Assembly (NCBI GenBank): GCA_026027325.1
Contig: JAMSLZ010000004.1
Location: forward strand, 3,038,001 to 3,102,000
From: Actinomucor elegans
Lineage: Eukaryota; Mucoromycota; Mucoromycetes; Mucorales; Mucoraceae
Reading direction: 5' to 3'
Length of the DNA stretch: 64,000 bases
Part shown: in pieces, positions 32,797 through 46,300 of the stretch
How positions within the stretch are numbered: the first letter of the stretch is position 1
Layout of the letters: every line of letters begins with the position of its first letter
Notes under the pieces: model-generated
Told to the model about the DNA's origin: nothing
Database searches by the model: none
Seen by the model: the letters and a program-made list of their open reading frames with translations, nothing else
Position numbers and translations under genes: made by a program

Positions 32797-34571
32797 ATGT
32801 TACCAAGATCTTTGCTGTCCATCAATTTTTATGCCAATGTTTCAAAAAGTGAGTCTCTGTAATGATAAAACATAGATCTTAACCGAGAATTTAACGTCTA
32901 TTCACTCGAATTAGAAGTGATCGTCCTGCCTTGTCGAACTTACACCATGACACCCGCCAAGAGTTCGCGATTAGCCGAGATCAACTTGGAAATGAAGCGT
33001 GTACTTGATAATGCAGCTGTTCGCAACCTCACTGCTCGAACAACTGTCACTCACATCTTGAAACTAGCTCAAGAGCTTCGAGAAAGTGGAGAATCGTTTA
33101 ACACAGAAACATATGAACATATTCTTAGTGCTTATGCCAAAGCAGGTGATTCGAGACAGACACTCGTACTCTATAAACAAATGATGGCCCATGGTATTAA
33201 TCCATCCAGAACTTTTTTTCATAAAGCTCTTCAGGTATGTGCCAAATTTGTTCAGAAAAGAGAGGGACTCTAATAAGGGGGTTTACTATAGAGTGCAGCA
33301 TTAGCGGGTGACTCCAAATTACAAGCCAAATTATTATATCGAATGGAAGCCTCAGGACACTATAAAACGAGTAAAACATACTATTATATGATCCTATGCA
33401 TGCAAAAGAACATGGAGTTGGAAAGAGCGTTAGACACTCTTGAGTTGATGAAAAAGGAAAAGATCGGTATTGGGTTATTAAGCTATCTCAATGTAATCGA
33501 TATGGCCATAAAACTCAAGCATCCCAGTATCGCTGCTGAATTAATAGGCCAAGTAGAAGATCTAAACTTGTTAAGGGAGCAAGACCAAATAATCTACCTG
33601 CATCTATTAAGATGTGCTGTATTGAAAAGCGATGTAAAGTATGATATCAATATGCACTGACAGCAAAAAATTTACTGATTTTGTCTTACTAGTATGCAAT
33701 TTCAAAACTCTATTGGAGAAAAACAGTAATAGATTGTAATCTTAAACCAGACGAAGGCATATGTTTGTATATGTTAGATCTTGCTGGTAAAAATGGCGAT
33801 CCTACCATGGCTGGCGATGTGATTCGATATATAGGCCAAGAAGGCTATCCTTACCGCGAATGCCACTTTGTACCATTGATCGATGCGTTCGCTTCTACTG
33901 GCGATATGAAAAACACTTTCCAAGTATTCAGTGCTATGAGGAAGGTTGGCGTTATACCCAACAAAAAAACAGCCATACCTATCGCCTATCGACTTGGAAA
34001 AGACAAGAATGCGGTTCGAAAAGCAAGAGAAGCTTTACGAGAAATTGCAGAGAACGGCCAGGAAGTCGATATTTCAGCGTTCAACCTAGTGATACATTCA
34101 CTTGCATATAACAAGGAATATGATGATGCTATCTCATTGTATGCACGATCAAAAGAGTTTAATGTGATACCAAATGACGAGACGTTATCTGCCGCTTTGG
34201 ACGCTTGTATTCATTGTAAGGATGCCGAGTTGGGAGTTTCTATTTACCAAGAGCTGTTGTCCAAGGGTGTAAAGGCTTCTGTATCGTCGCTTAGTAAGAT
34301 GGTGACATTGATGTGTACACAAGAGGATTATGACGATGCGTTTAAATATCTAGAAAGGATGAAGAAACTGAACATGGTTCCTTTGCGTGGATGCTATTTC
34401 AAGTTGGTCAAGACGTTATCTAGAGCAAATGATCCCAGGTTAGAGATGGCTATTGATGACATGAAAGCTTGCGGTTATCAGCTCTCAACGCATATGGATG
34501 ACTTTATGCTTATTGAAGAAGAAAAAAGAGCTCGCGCTTCTGAAGAAGAAACTAACATACTATCTATCTAA
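32797..34571 (+). CDS. Pentatricopeptide-repeat protein, probably mitochondrial
   Basis: Four exons (32797-32848, 32915-33234, 33292-33633, 33693-34571) give 530 residues. The N-terminus MLPRSLLSINFYANVSKK is basic, Ser-rich and lacks acids, like a mitochondrial presequence. PPR units follow, for example TYEHILSAYAKAGDSRQTLV then LYKQMMAHGINPS, and FVPLIDAFASTGDMKNTFQV then FSAMRKVGVIPNKK. At least eight helical pairs can be drawn. PPR proteins bind single-stranded organellar RNA and control its processing or translation; the target cannot be read from the sequence. Exon 3 must end at the GTAAAG donor at 33634 to stay in phase. The C-terminus is acidic (EEEKRARASEEE). Confidence 0.85.
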
Positions 34572-34728
34572 CTTTCTATTGTAAATACCCAATCAACTTA
34601 ATAAAGGCAACAGGTTCTTCTCAGAGTACATATATATATATATGTATAAAGTTTTATTATAATATAATGAATCTCTGAATGTTCTTTAATATTTACAAGT
34701 GATGAACATAGAGATTAGAGATCAGTAT

Positions 34729-35007
34729 TTAAGAGTTCCATTTTTGTTCGGCTTTGCCGGTGGTTTCTTGAAGGTTACCTCGGGCTTCACCAGTAGTATT
34801 TCCGGTAGCACTGTTCATGTTTCCAGAGAGCTTGCCCATCATTTCGTCCTTGGCACCCTTCATCATACCTTGAGCCTTACCGAGCATACCCTGAGCTTGA
34901 CCTTGGGTGTTTTGAGCATTGCCTTCGGCCTGCATGCTAGTATCACCTGTGGCTCTACCGGCGGTGTCCTTCATATTACCCATAGCTTGATTGTATTTAC
35001 CTTCCAT
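34729..35007 (-). CDS. CsbD-like stress-response protein
   Basis: Single exon, 92 residues. Small, Gly/Met/Gln-rich and highly charged, with repeated units of the CsbD family: KYNQAMGNMKDTAGRATGD at the start and NTTGEARGNLQETTGKAEQK at the end, with similar short units between (AQGMLGKAQGMMKGAKDEMM). CsbD-like proteins are induced by stress in bacteria and are common in fungi; molecular function is unknown. No signal peptide or membrane segment. It is the last of three minus-strand genes in a row. Confidence 0.85.
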   Translation of the reverse strand: MEGKYNQAMGNMKDTAGRATGDTSMQAEGNAQNTQGQAQGMLGKAQGMMKGAKDEMMGKLSGNMNSATGNTTGEARGNLQETTGKAEQKWNS

Positions 35008-35126
35008 TATGATCGATTATTAACAATAAAAAGTTGTTATTGCGAATCAGAAACTCGAGTACTCCATTGGCATGCATTTATATAACAATTATTATTTATT
35101 TTATTGAACGAATGAAACAAACGTAA

Positions 35127-36281
35127 CTATGATGCTATTTGGTTTCGTGTTAGTCGATAAAGCCTAGTTTGGTCCTCACTTGGGCATTTAAGTAGAGTTG
35201 ATAGGATAGGTACCAGTTGAGCCTAGGAAATTGGTGTGTGAGACTATATAATTCACCGTAGGCTCAAATTTATACTTACTTGGGTATTTTTTCGCTCTAA
35301 AAACTTGATAATGACATTACGAAGGTATTCAATATTGATGATCTCTTCTTGAGCTTTCTTGACCTTGCGCATTTCATCTCTAAGAGTCTTGTTGATGGTT
35401 TTCAGATAGTTTTCTCGAATTTTAGCCTGTTCTACATCTTCTTTTTGCTTCTTGTAAAGCCGGGACTAGTAATATAAATCAAGTTAGTATGCATAAAATG
35501 CGTGGGGGTTTCTTTTTTTTTTTTTTTTTTTTTTTTGCATTACATGTTGCACGCTTAGCTCATCATATCTTTCCTGCCAATGCTCTGCGGATCGCTTTGT
35601 TTCATCAAGTTTCAATTGACAGTGCTCATAGTCTTGAGCCGTACATTGTAGCTGTTCTTCCAATCTGCATAATGCTTCCTTGGTTAGGTTGGGCTGGTAA
35701 CATTCTTGTTGCTTTTGTCTCAAAGTATCTAGTTCTGATTCAAGTGTCTGTATTGTAGATTCAGCCTGCTCTAGATGACTCTCGGATTCTTTCCATCTAC
35801 GTTCAATGATTTCAGCTCTTTCGTGCTCGACTTGTAAAGCACCTCGTGTTGCTTGATATTCTTGATCAAGTTGGTCTAGTTTTTCTTGCAATGAGACATT
35901 TTTCAGCCTTGTTTCGTGTAACTCGATAGACATTTGTTCAATCATATCTAACTTGTTATTCTCCACGAGGTCAAACAGCTGTGCTATTTTATCTTTGCTC
36001 AATAAACTAAGCTTTGAGAAGAGAACAGATGGTGCTTGCTCGTCTAATTCAGGTGGAGGAGAGCTGTATCCTTCAGCATTTTTATTGTGTGCAAGTTCCT
36101 CAATCAGTTCCTGAGCCTTTTTTAGTTCTTGTCGAGTAGTATCTGCTTCTTGCATAAAGTGTAAAACATTCTTTTTCGATTCTTCCCTTTCCAATTGAAG
36201 CTCTTCAATCTCGTTTGTTAAACGACTCACTTGTTCTTGCAAAATTCGTTTGTTATTAGAAACTTGTACTTTGGTCATCAT
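35127..36281 (-). CDS. GRIP-domain golgin (coiled coil)
   Basis: Three exons on the minus strand (36281-35544, 35465-35280, 35222-35127) make 339 residues. The first two thirds are continuous coiled coil (LQEQVSRLTNEIEELQLERE and many similar heptads). The C-terminus is a GRIP domain: EIINIEYLRNVIIKFLERKN, then AQLVPILSTLLKCPSEDQTR. The conserved Tyr and the IPVLS-like turn are present. GRIP domains bind Arl1-GTP and place tethering golgins on the trans-Golgi; yeast Imh1 is the comparison. The first intron contains a T24 run (A24 on the coding strand), which extends the raw ORF with a false poly-Lys tail. The ATG lies only 185 bp after the stop of the Rho GEF gene. Confidence 0.82.
35513..35536. 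repeat. Homopolymer T24 (A24 on the coding strand) in a golgin intron
   Basis: 24 uninterrupted T within the intron 35466-35543, just after the donor on the minus strand. Confidence 0.95.
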
Positions 36282-36465
36282 ACAGGATGTATTGTATTAA
36301 AAAGGTGATTAGATAAGTAAAAAGATAGAGGGGTATAATATATATATAAAAAAAAAGAGAGAGAAAGGAAAAGAGTACTCCTATATAAAAATAAAAATAA
36401 AAAGTATTACAAGCCCAATCTCAAAAACAGGACATTCATCATCTGATGATTATCTTCAGCCACTG

Positions 36466-39400
36466 TTATTGTTGAGTTATTGGTTGTAGTTCGAATATTT
36501 GCTGATAAATAGGATTAGTTCTATCCAGCATCGTTCCTAGTATATGAGCATCTTTGGCTTTATGGCCGTTTTGTAAACAGCAAACGTTTTTTTCTTGTAT
36601 TACTTGTTCTAAATGTCCCTATAAAACGTGTAAGTTTCATTGCAAATATATACTAGCCGACTTTTGTCTTACATCAATAACACTTCTAATCTCAATGAAT
36701 TGCTGTTCAAAGGCTATAACGTACGGGTAATGATAAGCAAAAGCGGTAGGATGCCCTTCCCATTCGATTTTGAACCTGTGTTGGCTTCGTCGACCTGTTT
36801 TGTCAATATAAAAGGCAAATTCTAGGCAAACCAAGTTAGTCTTGATTATAATATGCATAGCACAAAACGTGTACATACTATCGTAACAGATCAAATACTG
36901 TCCATTAGATACAGGAAATACCGATATCCGTTTCACTACTGGGTTCATCCTCATCTGTTCGTCAATCCTCTCATTCCTTGTAATGAAGTCCAGATACTTG
37001 TCTGATGGGTCCAAGAGAGCTATTTCATCTAAATTAGATTTTATCCAAGCCCCATCACACGATACATACCTTCAGGCTTTTTTGTTTTCATATTCACGGC
37101 GATAATACCAATAGGCGTTGTCAACAGTAGTACAGATGGAGTGTTATCAATCGCCCAGACATCAGAGGGCGAGTAAATGGACTTTAGCTGCGTCACTTGT
37201 GTATTTGTCAATGATAGATGATTAGCACGAATCGACAATCGACTAAATAGCGACTTCTTTTTCATTTCTGTTTTGGGCATTGTAGGTTCATAAAGCTCGA
37301 TTTCAGTGCCGTTGACAGAAGAGGACTTGGGGACACAGATAAGTATTTGATTCAAGCAAACGCCAACATGGAAGAAGGTGACATTACTTCGAACCTGGCG
37401 TCCAAAGAACTGAATACTTTGATTACCATCAGGGCGACCATTGATGGTGATATCCAAAGGATACTCCCATAAAATATTATCTGCTAATACGAGTAGCAGT
37501 TGGAACTCTTCCAGTACATGCAGTTGATAAGCTTTCTCCAGTGGCAGAATTTTACGTGGAATGCCGCTGCCAGTGTCATTCTTGGGACCCAAGTAAACAC
37601 CTGAGTCTGTAGCTAGCATATAAGATCTTCCTTCATCTATAAAACATGGCGTTTAGCATCCACCGGATTCATAAATATATGCCATTTACCAAAAACTACC
37701 ATATGATGTATCTTGATCTCGGCAAAGAACTCGTATCGTTTCACACAATCCACTACATCAAATGCAGGCTGCCTTTTAAATTTGATGTCGCGCTGCTTCT
37801 GAATCATCTCGTACCAGGACTTTCGATTGGGTTCGTTGGGAGCATACAGGGTAAGCGTATCATCTACGGACCGGCCTTGATGATAGAACGTGATGGGAGA
37901 TCCCAACTTTGAGTTTTGATCCAACAATTGCTGAGTTTGGTGGCTGTTATAAGGGCTGATTCGATTACCAGTAGTGCTGGTGGGAGAAAGAGGAGGGGAT
38001 GAGGTAGAAGAGAATAACATTGTGCTAGAAGATTTTTTTCTTTGTAAGCCGTTCGTATCTGAAGGCAGAATTACACCCAACAGCTCAATAGGTATAGGCT
38101 ATCATTAAAGGTAGTTAGTGACAGCCACAGTATATTAATATGCATGTGTACCCTCTTCTGAATTCGATAGTGTTCCACTGCGTTGATAACCTTGACTTTG
38201 GCTATAACTAGATAATGATCAAATAGAATCACCTGGTACTCTGTAGAATCTAAGCTAGCAGTCTTTCTCAGAGTGCCTTGTTTGATGATACTTCTTCCAG
38301 GATCCAGTAATCTCAGATCCATTGTATCTCTTTTGTTCTTGAACGAGAGATGGCGATGGATTTGCTCCAAATCAAACTGGTTTTTAGCTGCACCAGCAGC
38401 GTTGTTGACTCTTTGCAATATATGTTTAATCATGGCTATGATATGGGGTATATTCTCTCTGTCTGGATGTGTTAAACCAGTACGGTCGTGTATTTTATCC
38501 AATAATAACGTATATCTTCCAAGTCGCGTGGTTGGTTTAGTCAAATATCCATTCAATTCCAGTTTGCGAGATGATACATCTCTCTCGGTTTGCTATAGAT
38601 CATTGGTCAGGGATTTACAAGGAAATTACTTGCAGCCTTACCTCAGCAAACAGTGCAAATTTTGGGTTATTAAATCGCTCATGCTCATAGGTGTGCTTTG
38701 CTTGATGCTGTCTTGCGCCATAGTACACAAAAGGCTCGAATTCAGCCACAAAGTGCTCCATAATATCACTGATTTGTGAAACAATTGGGTGCTCTTGCTG
38801 CCTTGCCTTCAATGCAAAAGTAAGGCGAGTGCTTATATTTCGAATCTCAATCAGGTTTGAAAACACCTTGTCAATAAATTCATCTCTACGGTGTTTTGGT
38901 ATAATGTCACTCGTCTTCAAAGGTTCAATCCACATCTATAAAGCACTCAGCAAATATGATTACCTTGAGAGAAGCTAAACGTACCTTCACGACGTAGTCA
39001 AGGTCATTAAGAAAGTTTTTCTCGGTGTAAATGAGCTCAAATATAGTCTCCTGTCTCTTTCTGTCGTTTGATGGTGTTGATAACACAATATAATCATCGA
39101 CTGTCTGACTCCACAATGGCTGGTCTTTCTCAATTTCATAGGCATAAGCTGTCACTCGTTTTTCTCGAGTGTCAATACTGTGAGGTCGATTTCTCTAATT
39201 AATTTCAATGAGAAAAAAAAAAGCGGCTTTCTCTTTGTTTTTGAATATATTAGTTACCAATCTTTCTCTTTTGGGGCAGGTGTAACTGTAACACGGATAC
39301 ATGGAATTACAAGTAGAAGAATAACATCTAGTTAATTCAGTATAGATACCGTTTGGTAAGAGTAACTGCTGTTGCCGCTGCTGATTTGTAGCAGTAGTGG

Positions 39401-40410
39401 TGTTTGTAGTTTCAGTATTCAATGAATTAGTATCATACTCTTCTTCATCACTTTCATAGTGACTCGTGCTGGGTGACGCGACTGAAAATGGGGTATTAAA
39501 CAAACTATTATCTGCACTACTATTGTTACTACTGCTACTGGTTGTGCTGCCAGTCTGCTGCTGAGCTACATTGTGAAAGAGTAGTTCGTTGTATTGGTAT
39601 ATCTCGATAATATCATCTACCAGTCTATTTTCGTAATTGACGTCGTGGAAAAACCGCTGCGATTCTAGAGCTCGACCCACTCTTAACGCGACTTGGCGAT
39701 CGGTAGTTCCTATCACCTCTTTCAACTTGTCCTAATGAGTATTAGGATTAGACTCGTTTTTTTGTACTGCGCTATATATAACATGTATATGAATTAAATC
39801 CTTACCACTGCCTCTTTACCATCAAAAACATTACTGTATTGAATACCGTTCTTGATACGATCGGACAAGATGATGCGTCGTTTCATTTCATAAGCAATCT
39901 GGGATAAAAATGCACGATAATATCGAGATTGCTGTTGGCGGGGAGATGAAGGTACATTAAAAGAACGTAAACTCTCGGGTATAGCTGGTAGTACTCTTGA
40001 TGTATCATAAGCTACATAGGAAAAATAATTAAGAACATCTCGAGCTCAGCTTATAGATTTCATTCTGTTTGCTAACCTGACATCTTTGTAGGTGGACTGG
40101 TGCCAAATTGATTATTACTTGATGAGGATAGGATATGTTCTGTAGTTGATTTCAGGGTAATATAAGGTATAGAAGGTATATCCTCTGGCTTTTTACGTTG
40201 TAGGTATCTCTTATTGTTTGTGTTGGTTGAAGAAGAAAAGGAAACAGAAGAAGTAGACGTTCTCGGTTGTATTTGTGGCGAAGTAGATGCTTTCTTTGTT
40301 GTGACTGAGCGTCTCAGTCCAAACTTTGAAGCATGCTGAAGTAGTTGGCTACTGTTTCGATGCAATAGGCTTTGCTTCTTGTTACTCGCTACTGTTTCTG
40401 GTGCACTCAT
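36466..40410 (-). CDS. ROM2: Rho1 guanine-nucleotide exchange factor, Rom2-like (DEP-DH-PH-CNH)
   Basis: Eleven exons (40410-40077, 40011-39806, 39731-39258, 39194-38985, 38935-38642, 38592-38152, 38098-37690, 37636-37070, 37028-36879, 36821-36673, 36618-36466) join in phase to 1128 residues. Order: Ser/Thr/Gln-rich N-terminus; DEP domain at about 150-225 (RRIILSDRIKNGIQYSNVFD, LESQRFFHDVNY); DH domain at about 385-560 (RQETIFELIYTEKNFLNDLD); PH at about 590-790 (IKQGTLRK, YQVILFDHYLVIA); CNH from about 790 to near the end (DEGRSYMLATDSGVYLG). This is the layout of fungal Rom1/Rom2, which activate Rho1 in the cell-wall integrity pathway at the plasma membrane. Exon 7 ends at the GTAAAT donor, restoring MVVFDEGRSY. 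The name is by architecture; several paralogues are usual. Confidence 0.88.
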
Positions 40411-40822
40411 TTTGTATCCTGTTCTTTCTTCAAATACATATATTGAAAGAATGGACTATATATATATATATCAAAGATATGAAATGACTCGATATAACAA
40501 AGGTTTAAATACAGGTTTACAAATACAAAAAGTGGGTTTTGAGGAAAAAAGAATAAAACCGAAGAAAAGGATGTAATACAGGCCTTTCATATAGCTCTAA
40601 ATTGAAAAATAAGGCTCAGTCACACACACAATTAAGAAAAGCTGCGCTACTTCACTGTAACTCGCAAAAAATAAAACGACTCTGAACATTATTGGGCCTG
40701 GGCTTGAAAATCGAGACAACGCGCACAGCCTTTATTCTTTTTGGGAGGCCAAAACTGAGCTAAACGTTAAATGTAATCGATAATCACTTTTATCTTTTGT
40801 TTAAGCAAGCTCAAAAGATAAA

Positions 40823-40824
<2 letters not shown>

Positions 40825-40854
<30 letters not shown>
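40825..40854. promoter_or_regulatory. T30 tract upstream of the Rho GEF gene
   Basis: 30 uninterrupted T about 415 bp before the minus-strand ATG at 40410. Possible nucleosome-depleted promoter element. Confidence 0.4.
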
Positions 40855-40856
<2 letters not shown>

Positions 40857-41750
40857 TTGAATCGAAATTGCAGTATCATCATAGCCGATTGAAGGGTGAA
40901 TTAAGCGAAATACATTAAGAAGGTTGGTGGAGTTACTTTTGAGTCATCTGTTTGTTAAACGCGTGATAGAAATTCGGTAATTCTATTGGCTTCCTGACTT
41001 TTAACGTGTTCCTCATCAAAAATTCCTCAATTTAGAATATTAAAAGGTAGGTCTGTAATTAACAGAAGAAAAAAACACGTTTGGTTCTATAGATTTCTTG
41101 AAACTTAAAACTTTTTTTAAACAAACAAATTGTTGTGATTGTATATAAAACATGTATGTGATAAAAGTGCTTAAAGACTTGTCATTCGCACCTTCTAGAG
41201 CAAATTTTTTTTAGAGTATATCATTTAAAAGGATATCCTAAACTTTAAAAGTTTTATTAAGTATATACTTTATAACGTGCAAAAGCACATTACACCATTG
41301 AACTACTAGTTTTGACTTCAGCATCTGAAACATAAAAACTATTTTATGTCTTCGCTTAGAAAATGCATGATTTAGTTGCTTTTCTGAACTCGGCCAAATA
41401 TCATATCTGATTGATAGTCTATGTTCACGTTTAGCTATCGTATTGTTATATCCTTAATTCACTCTATAGTACTGCTCAGTATTTATTATTCTATAGCCAT
41501 GCATTGTTTATACACTTCATTAACTGAATATTATGAGCTGTTCTTTTTCTTGAAACAGCAAAAAAAAAAAAAAAACTTAAAATAGTACATCTACTTCCCT
41601 TATTCTTTAAAGTCGTGTTTCTGACCATCATCAGTTTATATATATATGGAGTTGCTAGATCATTTTAATAATATTCATTCAGTTACTGACTAGTGGTTAA
41701 TATCTATAACTAGCATTTCTTGTATGTTTCATTAAACAATGGTTTCTAAT

Positions 41751-41897
41751 AGATGCCGTAGCCCGTTCTGCACAAGTGTAACTCACCAGATGCGACATTT
41801 GACCAAGATCGATGGAGAGATCTACTGATCTATAGATCTAACAAGCATAAAATATATGTACTTTACTGCCAATAATTATTGCATAATATATTTACGG
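41751..41897 (+). repeat. Dispersed palindromic repeat, copy D (long)
   Basis: Best full copy: AGATGCCGTAGCC, TTCTGCACAAGT, then GATGCGACATTTGACC, GAGAGATCTACTGATC and TATAGATCTAAC, and an AT-rich tail shared with copy C2. Confidence 0.55.
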
Positions 41898-42677
41898 TAT
41901 TTAAGTTAAATGGGGACTTTAATGGGCACAATGTTTCATTTTAAACGTGCATTGGCCATTAGATACGATATTAAGTCAAATCAATCGAAGAATGAAGGAA
42001 TGGTAACAATGATCCGATTTCAAAAAACATCGTAAGGTCTAAATCTACTTGTTGAATAGCTATGTTCTTATTTTTGTAAATAAAAGCAATGAAAAATAAA
42101 GATACAACATCTAAGGTTATTTGTAATCAATTAAGGAGGCGCGTTGCTATTTTAGATATAGAGTTCCAATGATAATGGATTCTAGCACATGCTAGTATCT
42201 TTTCATACAGTTAATATTTTGATTTTCATATTTAAACAGTAAAGCATCATGTTTTACAAGGATTTAGTAGACGCGGCTGTGTCTTACACGTAACTATCAG
42301 CAAGACCATTAGTCTCTTTATTAGAAAAAAGCATTCATGCGTTATAATATTGCTGTCATCTAATATCGTTAATTGTTGAAGTTTTAGTTCCTTGGAAAAC
42401 TGGTGCCTTTCTCGCGTATCAAAAGCGATCGTTTCTGAGGCAATACATTTAATATCACCAAATGTGATGTTTGAAATTCAAATCAAAAGTGTAATGTCTA
42501 TACTTTTCACCTTGGGTTTCAATACGGTCACTGAAACCTGTCATCTCTGGATCTTTCCACTGATCTCAGTTTAACTTTTGATAAGAACTATGTACTCTGA
42601 ATAAACTTCTATGTGCATTAAAATGATTGTTTAACTATAGTATAATCCATGCTTTATGATTTTCAATAGTTAGTTTC

Positions 42678-42760
42678 AAATTACATGTATTACATAAAAT
42701 CTAGATCTACTAATGATATATAGATCTCTCGAAGTATCCCGGTCAAATATCGCTTTTGAT
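42678..42760 (-). repeat. Dispersed palindromic repeat, copy E
   Basis: On the minus strand: GCGATATTTGACCGGGAT, then CGAGAGATCTATATATCATT and AGTAGATCTAG, then the ATGTAATACATGTAATTT tail shared with copy A. Confidence 0.55.
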
Positions 42761-43308
42761 GAGGAGTGATTGTCATAAGCTGTTGTGTCTATTAAAACCT
42801 CAGGGACGCTCACAAAAGGTATGATTAAAAGGAAAAATAGAAGAATGTCTATGAAATGGACGATAAAAAAAATGTCACTTTTTATACGCCAAAAAAGATA
42901 TCAGGAACTTGAACACCGGAGACGTATGAACTACAAGCTTTAAGCTAGTTAAGCATGTCAAGGAAGCATTTTTATAAAGAAATAAGCAGTTACTAAAACC
43001 CAATCATTTTCATCGTTTTTCAAGGGTTGGTCAAAGTTTATACAGTGAAGAAGCGAAGTGCTGATTTCATACTGGCGTAAACATAAAACTAGCATCTAAG
43101 TATACTATAGTCCTTGATTTAGGAGTCCAAGTGCTGTCGTTGATTTAATAGATACTTAATTCTAAGTATACTCCAGTACTAGCGCACCTGTTTAAAAATT
43201 GGATCCAATCGACATAACTTCTGATGGTTTCTCAGCACATCCACTTATCAAAACTTTCAAATTGTGAAATGGTCTCGCTCAAGTTGTAATAAAAAAAAAG
43301 TTTTTAAT

Positions 43309-46300
43309 TTAATCTTCTTCATCTCCATATTCTTTTAATAATCTATCTACTTCTTCCAGCACATCAGGGCTAAGATCTTCCTCTTCCGACATGTCAGAGT
43401 CGTCATCATTGCCAAGGACATGCTTATCCTCCTTTTGTTGATTTGTTGGTTTCTCCTGGTCATCTTTCTGGGGCATTGTGGATCCAACCTCATTTGATTC
43501 GGTCTCTGGTGCTATATCACGTCCATCCAGTTTGACATTTTCAATGGATTCAATCGTAGCCTGCATTTCAGAGGTGCTTACAGATGATTTGGCGCTCAAT
43601 TGAGGTCGACTAACGCCTGTAGTAGTAGCCAATTTAGCTCCTGTAGCAAGTAAATTATCAAATATTTCTCTGCCAAGGCTTCGCTGCTGTTCAGTTGCTT
43701 TTTCGGTCAATTGGAACGAGGCGGCAAACTCATGATCAAAAAAGGTTTCTAGCGTTTCATCAGCAAGCACAATCATTCTAGGAGACATGTTAGTTCCCTC
43801 TATTTGCCTTTTAAGCAAGAGTTTTGTTACCTAAAGGAACCCAAAGATAAGTATTGATCACCGTCATCTCTTGTCTCTGAATATTCATAAGAGTGATGCA
43901 AAAATGTAGATACAGCATTCAAATGATCTTCATCTTGAGTATGTCTAAAGATCCAGAGCAATGTTTCTGATAGTTGCAATACTTCATCTTTGTTTAGATA
44001 TTCGTCTTTATCAATATCATGCAAATCAAAGAATAATTTGATTTGCGAGTTCAAATCGCCTTTGTGAATAGATCCAACCCCAATAATGGCTTCCTACAAA
44101 TATAATGTAAGTATCTGGTCATCGGATATAGTTTTGCAAGTTACCTGGAGACTCAGGTGTTGAGTATGATGTGTATCAAACACTTTAAATAATTGTTGCA
44201 AAAAATTCTTGGCTACTTTAAGCTGACGTTCACGATCAGGTTGATAGTCTTCTGATTCAATCTTGGCCCAGGAAGCAAGTGAGCCAATGAAGGTCTCAAA
44301 CGATTTGAGATCCATCTTTGTAGAGTCGTGGCGATCTTGTTTATAATAAAGTACATTATAAAACTTGTCATAGAGGATGCCGAGTTCAGCCTTGTCCAGT
44401 CCTGCTGTATTTTCAATATTGCGCACGGCAGATCGCTTGGTGAATGATTCTATGCCTGCAACGACTTTTAATTGATGCGTCTGTCGTAGTTCTCGGACTA
44501 GCTCATCAGTCACGTTACTAAACTCGCGATATGCAACCAGTAAGAGTTCATTGAATTTCTATAGAAAGGGTTTAGAGCTTCAATTCAAGGTAATTTACGA
44601 GTACATTACTGTCAAGTTCTTGGCTTTGGGATTATCAGAGTTGGGATAGAGTGGTTTATCGAGATTAGTAAAATATTGTTTTAGAATATTCATAAATGCA
44701 CCATCATCCGTTGCTTCTAGAAGCTCATCACCATTGATTTTGAGAATAGCTATATAGGATGCGTTAGTAAAGAGATGGTTCGAAGATCGGCACTGCGAGA
44801 TACATTACCAAGACTATACAGAAAAAAAAGACCATGGTAAGTATGTAATAAGACAATCACGAATATAGTACTTACCCAATCTGAAACAGTACTTTGGGTC
44901 CTTCCATGAAGAAACAATCCAAGACTCTGAAAGCATATAATAAAGGCATTGAATTGATATACAGGCTTAAGAACCAAGGTAAACAAGCAACCGACAGCTG
45001 GATATCTGTTTCTCTGAAATGAGCATGTAACTTGGGCATGGTCTTTTCCAGCAAATGTTCAAATATGATTTGATCTAATAGCGCACCATACATGGATGTG
45101 CTATAATATCCAGGCAATAAATCATCGCATAGAACACCAAGTGTAAAGAAGGCTTGCTCTTCGCTCATGTATCTGTTAATCGTATTAGAGCTCCTATTAG
45201 TTTCTAGAAAAAGAAAGTACTTACATGAGGATAGCAGATGTAACGATATTCATGGCTTGACAATAACCTAACTCTGGGTCTTTCCAAGAATAAGCACTTA
45301 GCACTCTTCTTAGACTGTTGATACCCTCTGGCTGTTGATATGCTTTGTACTCAGGCAAAGATCGATTCAAGTCCTTTTCGATTTCTTCCAGACTGAGCGA
45401 ATTTCTATCTTTATTTTCTTCCAAGATACGGTCATACAGCCCTTGATTCATAAACCGTTCAAAAATAGCACCGGAGCACACTTCCCATACCTCACCACGT
45501 AGGCGATTAGGTAAACCTACACGAATTAGCTTGGCGAAACGAGGTGTTTTAGAGATAGTCAAATTACGACCATATTCTATAGGATACAATCTGTCAGTTC
45601 AGTTGCTACTTAAATCCATTATTAAGTTACCATTAAAATATTTCTTCCATAGTTTCATTTTACTCTTTTCCTTGAGCTTCTTGGGATCACCTGGGAACTC
45701 AAATTGTAAGCCTAATCCACCAGGAATCGAGTTCATTTCTTCATACGTCTTGTCCATAATCACAGCCTCAGAAGGGCATGTAGTGAGGAACTGCTTCATC
45801 ATCCTCATATGTTTGATTTGGTTTCTCAAATTGTCGGTCAACGTAGTAGAAAAGCTTTCATATTCTTTCTCGTTTCTATATAATAAACATCAATACGCTT
45901 GGTAGCTTTGCAAGATACGTTGACTTACACGTTCAAAAAGTAAACAGATTCGGATTGATGCCAATTGACGATCTTGATAGGATATGAATCAGGTTTATCC
46001 GTCAATTTTTCCACTCGACGTATGGTATACAAAGGCATCACCACTTCAAAAAAGCGGCTTTGATCTGTCGAGTTGAATGTCAAATAAGCTTCTGACAGAT
46101 TCAATATACCAGTGTATTCGGTGATTTTTCGCTCATTGTTATCTTCTTCTTCCATTGGATGAACTGCATTAAATGAGTGTGTCAAGTGTTCGGTCAGTGG
46201 TAATCTAAATCGAGCACGGAATCGTTCATCACGTTTTTGGGCTGCAAGGTTGGTCTTTAAGGGCTGCATCAGCTTTCTGATTTCAGAAGCAGGCAAAGAA

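Larger units (their letters stand above)
40411..43308. other. 2.9-kb gene-poor region with repeats
   Basis: Holds the T30 run near the Rho GEF start and two dispersed-repeat copies in opposite orientation about 0.8 kb apart (41751-41897 plus, 42678-42760 minus). No gene is supported. Confidence 0.5.
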
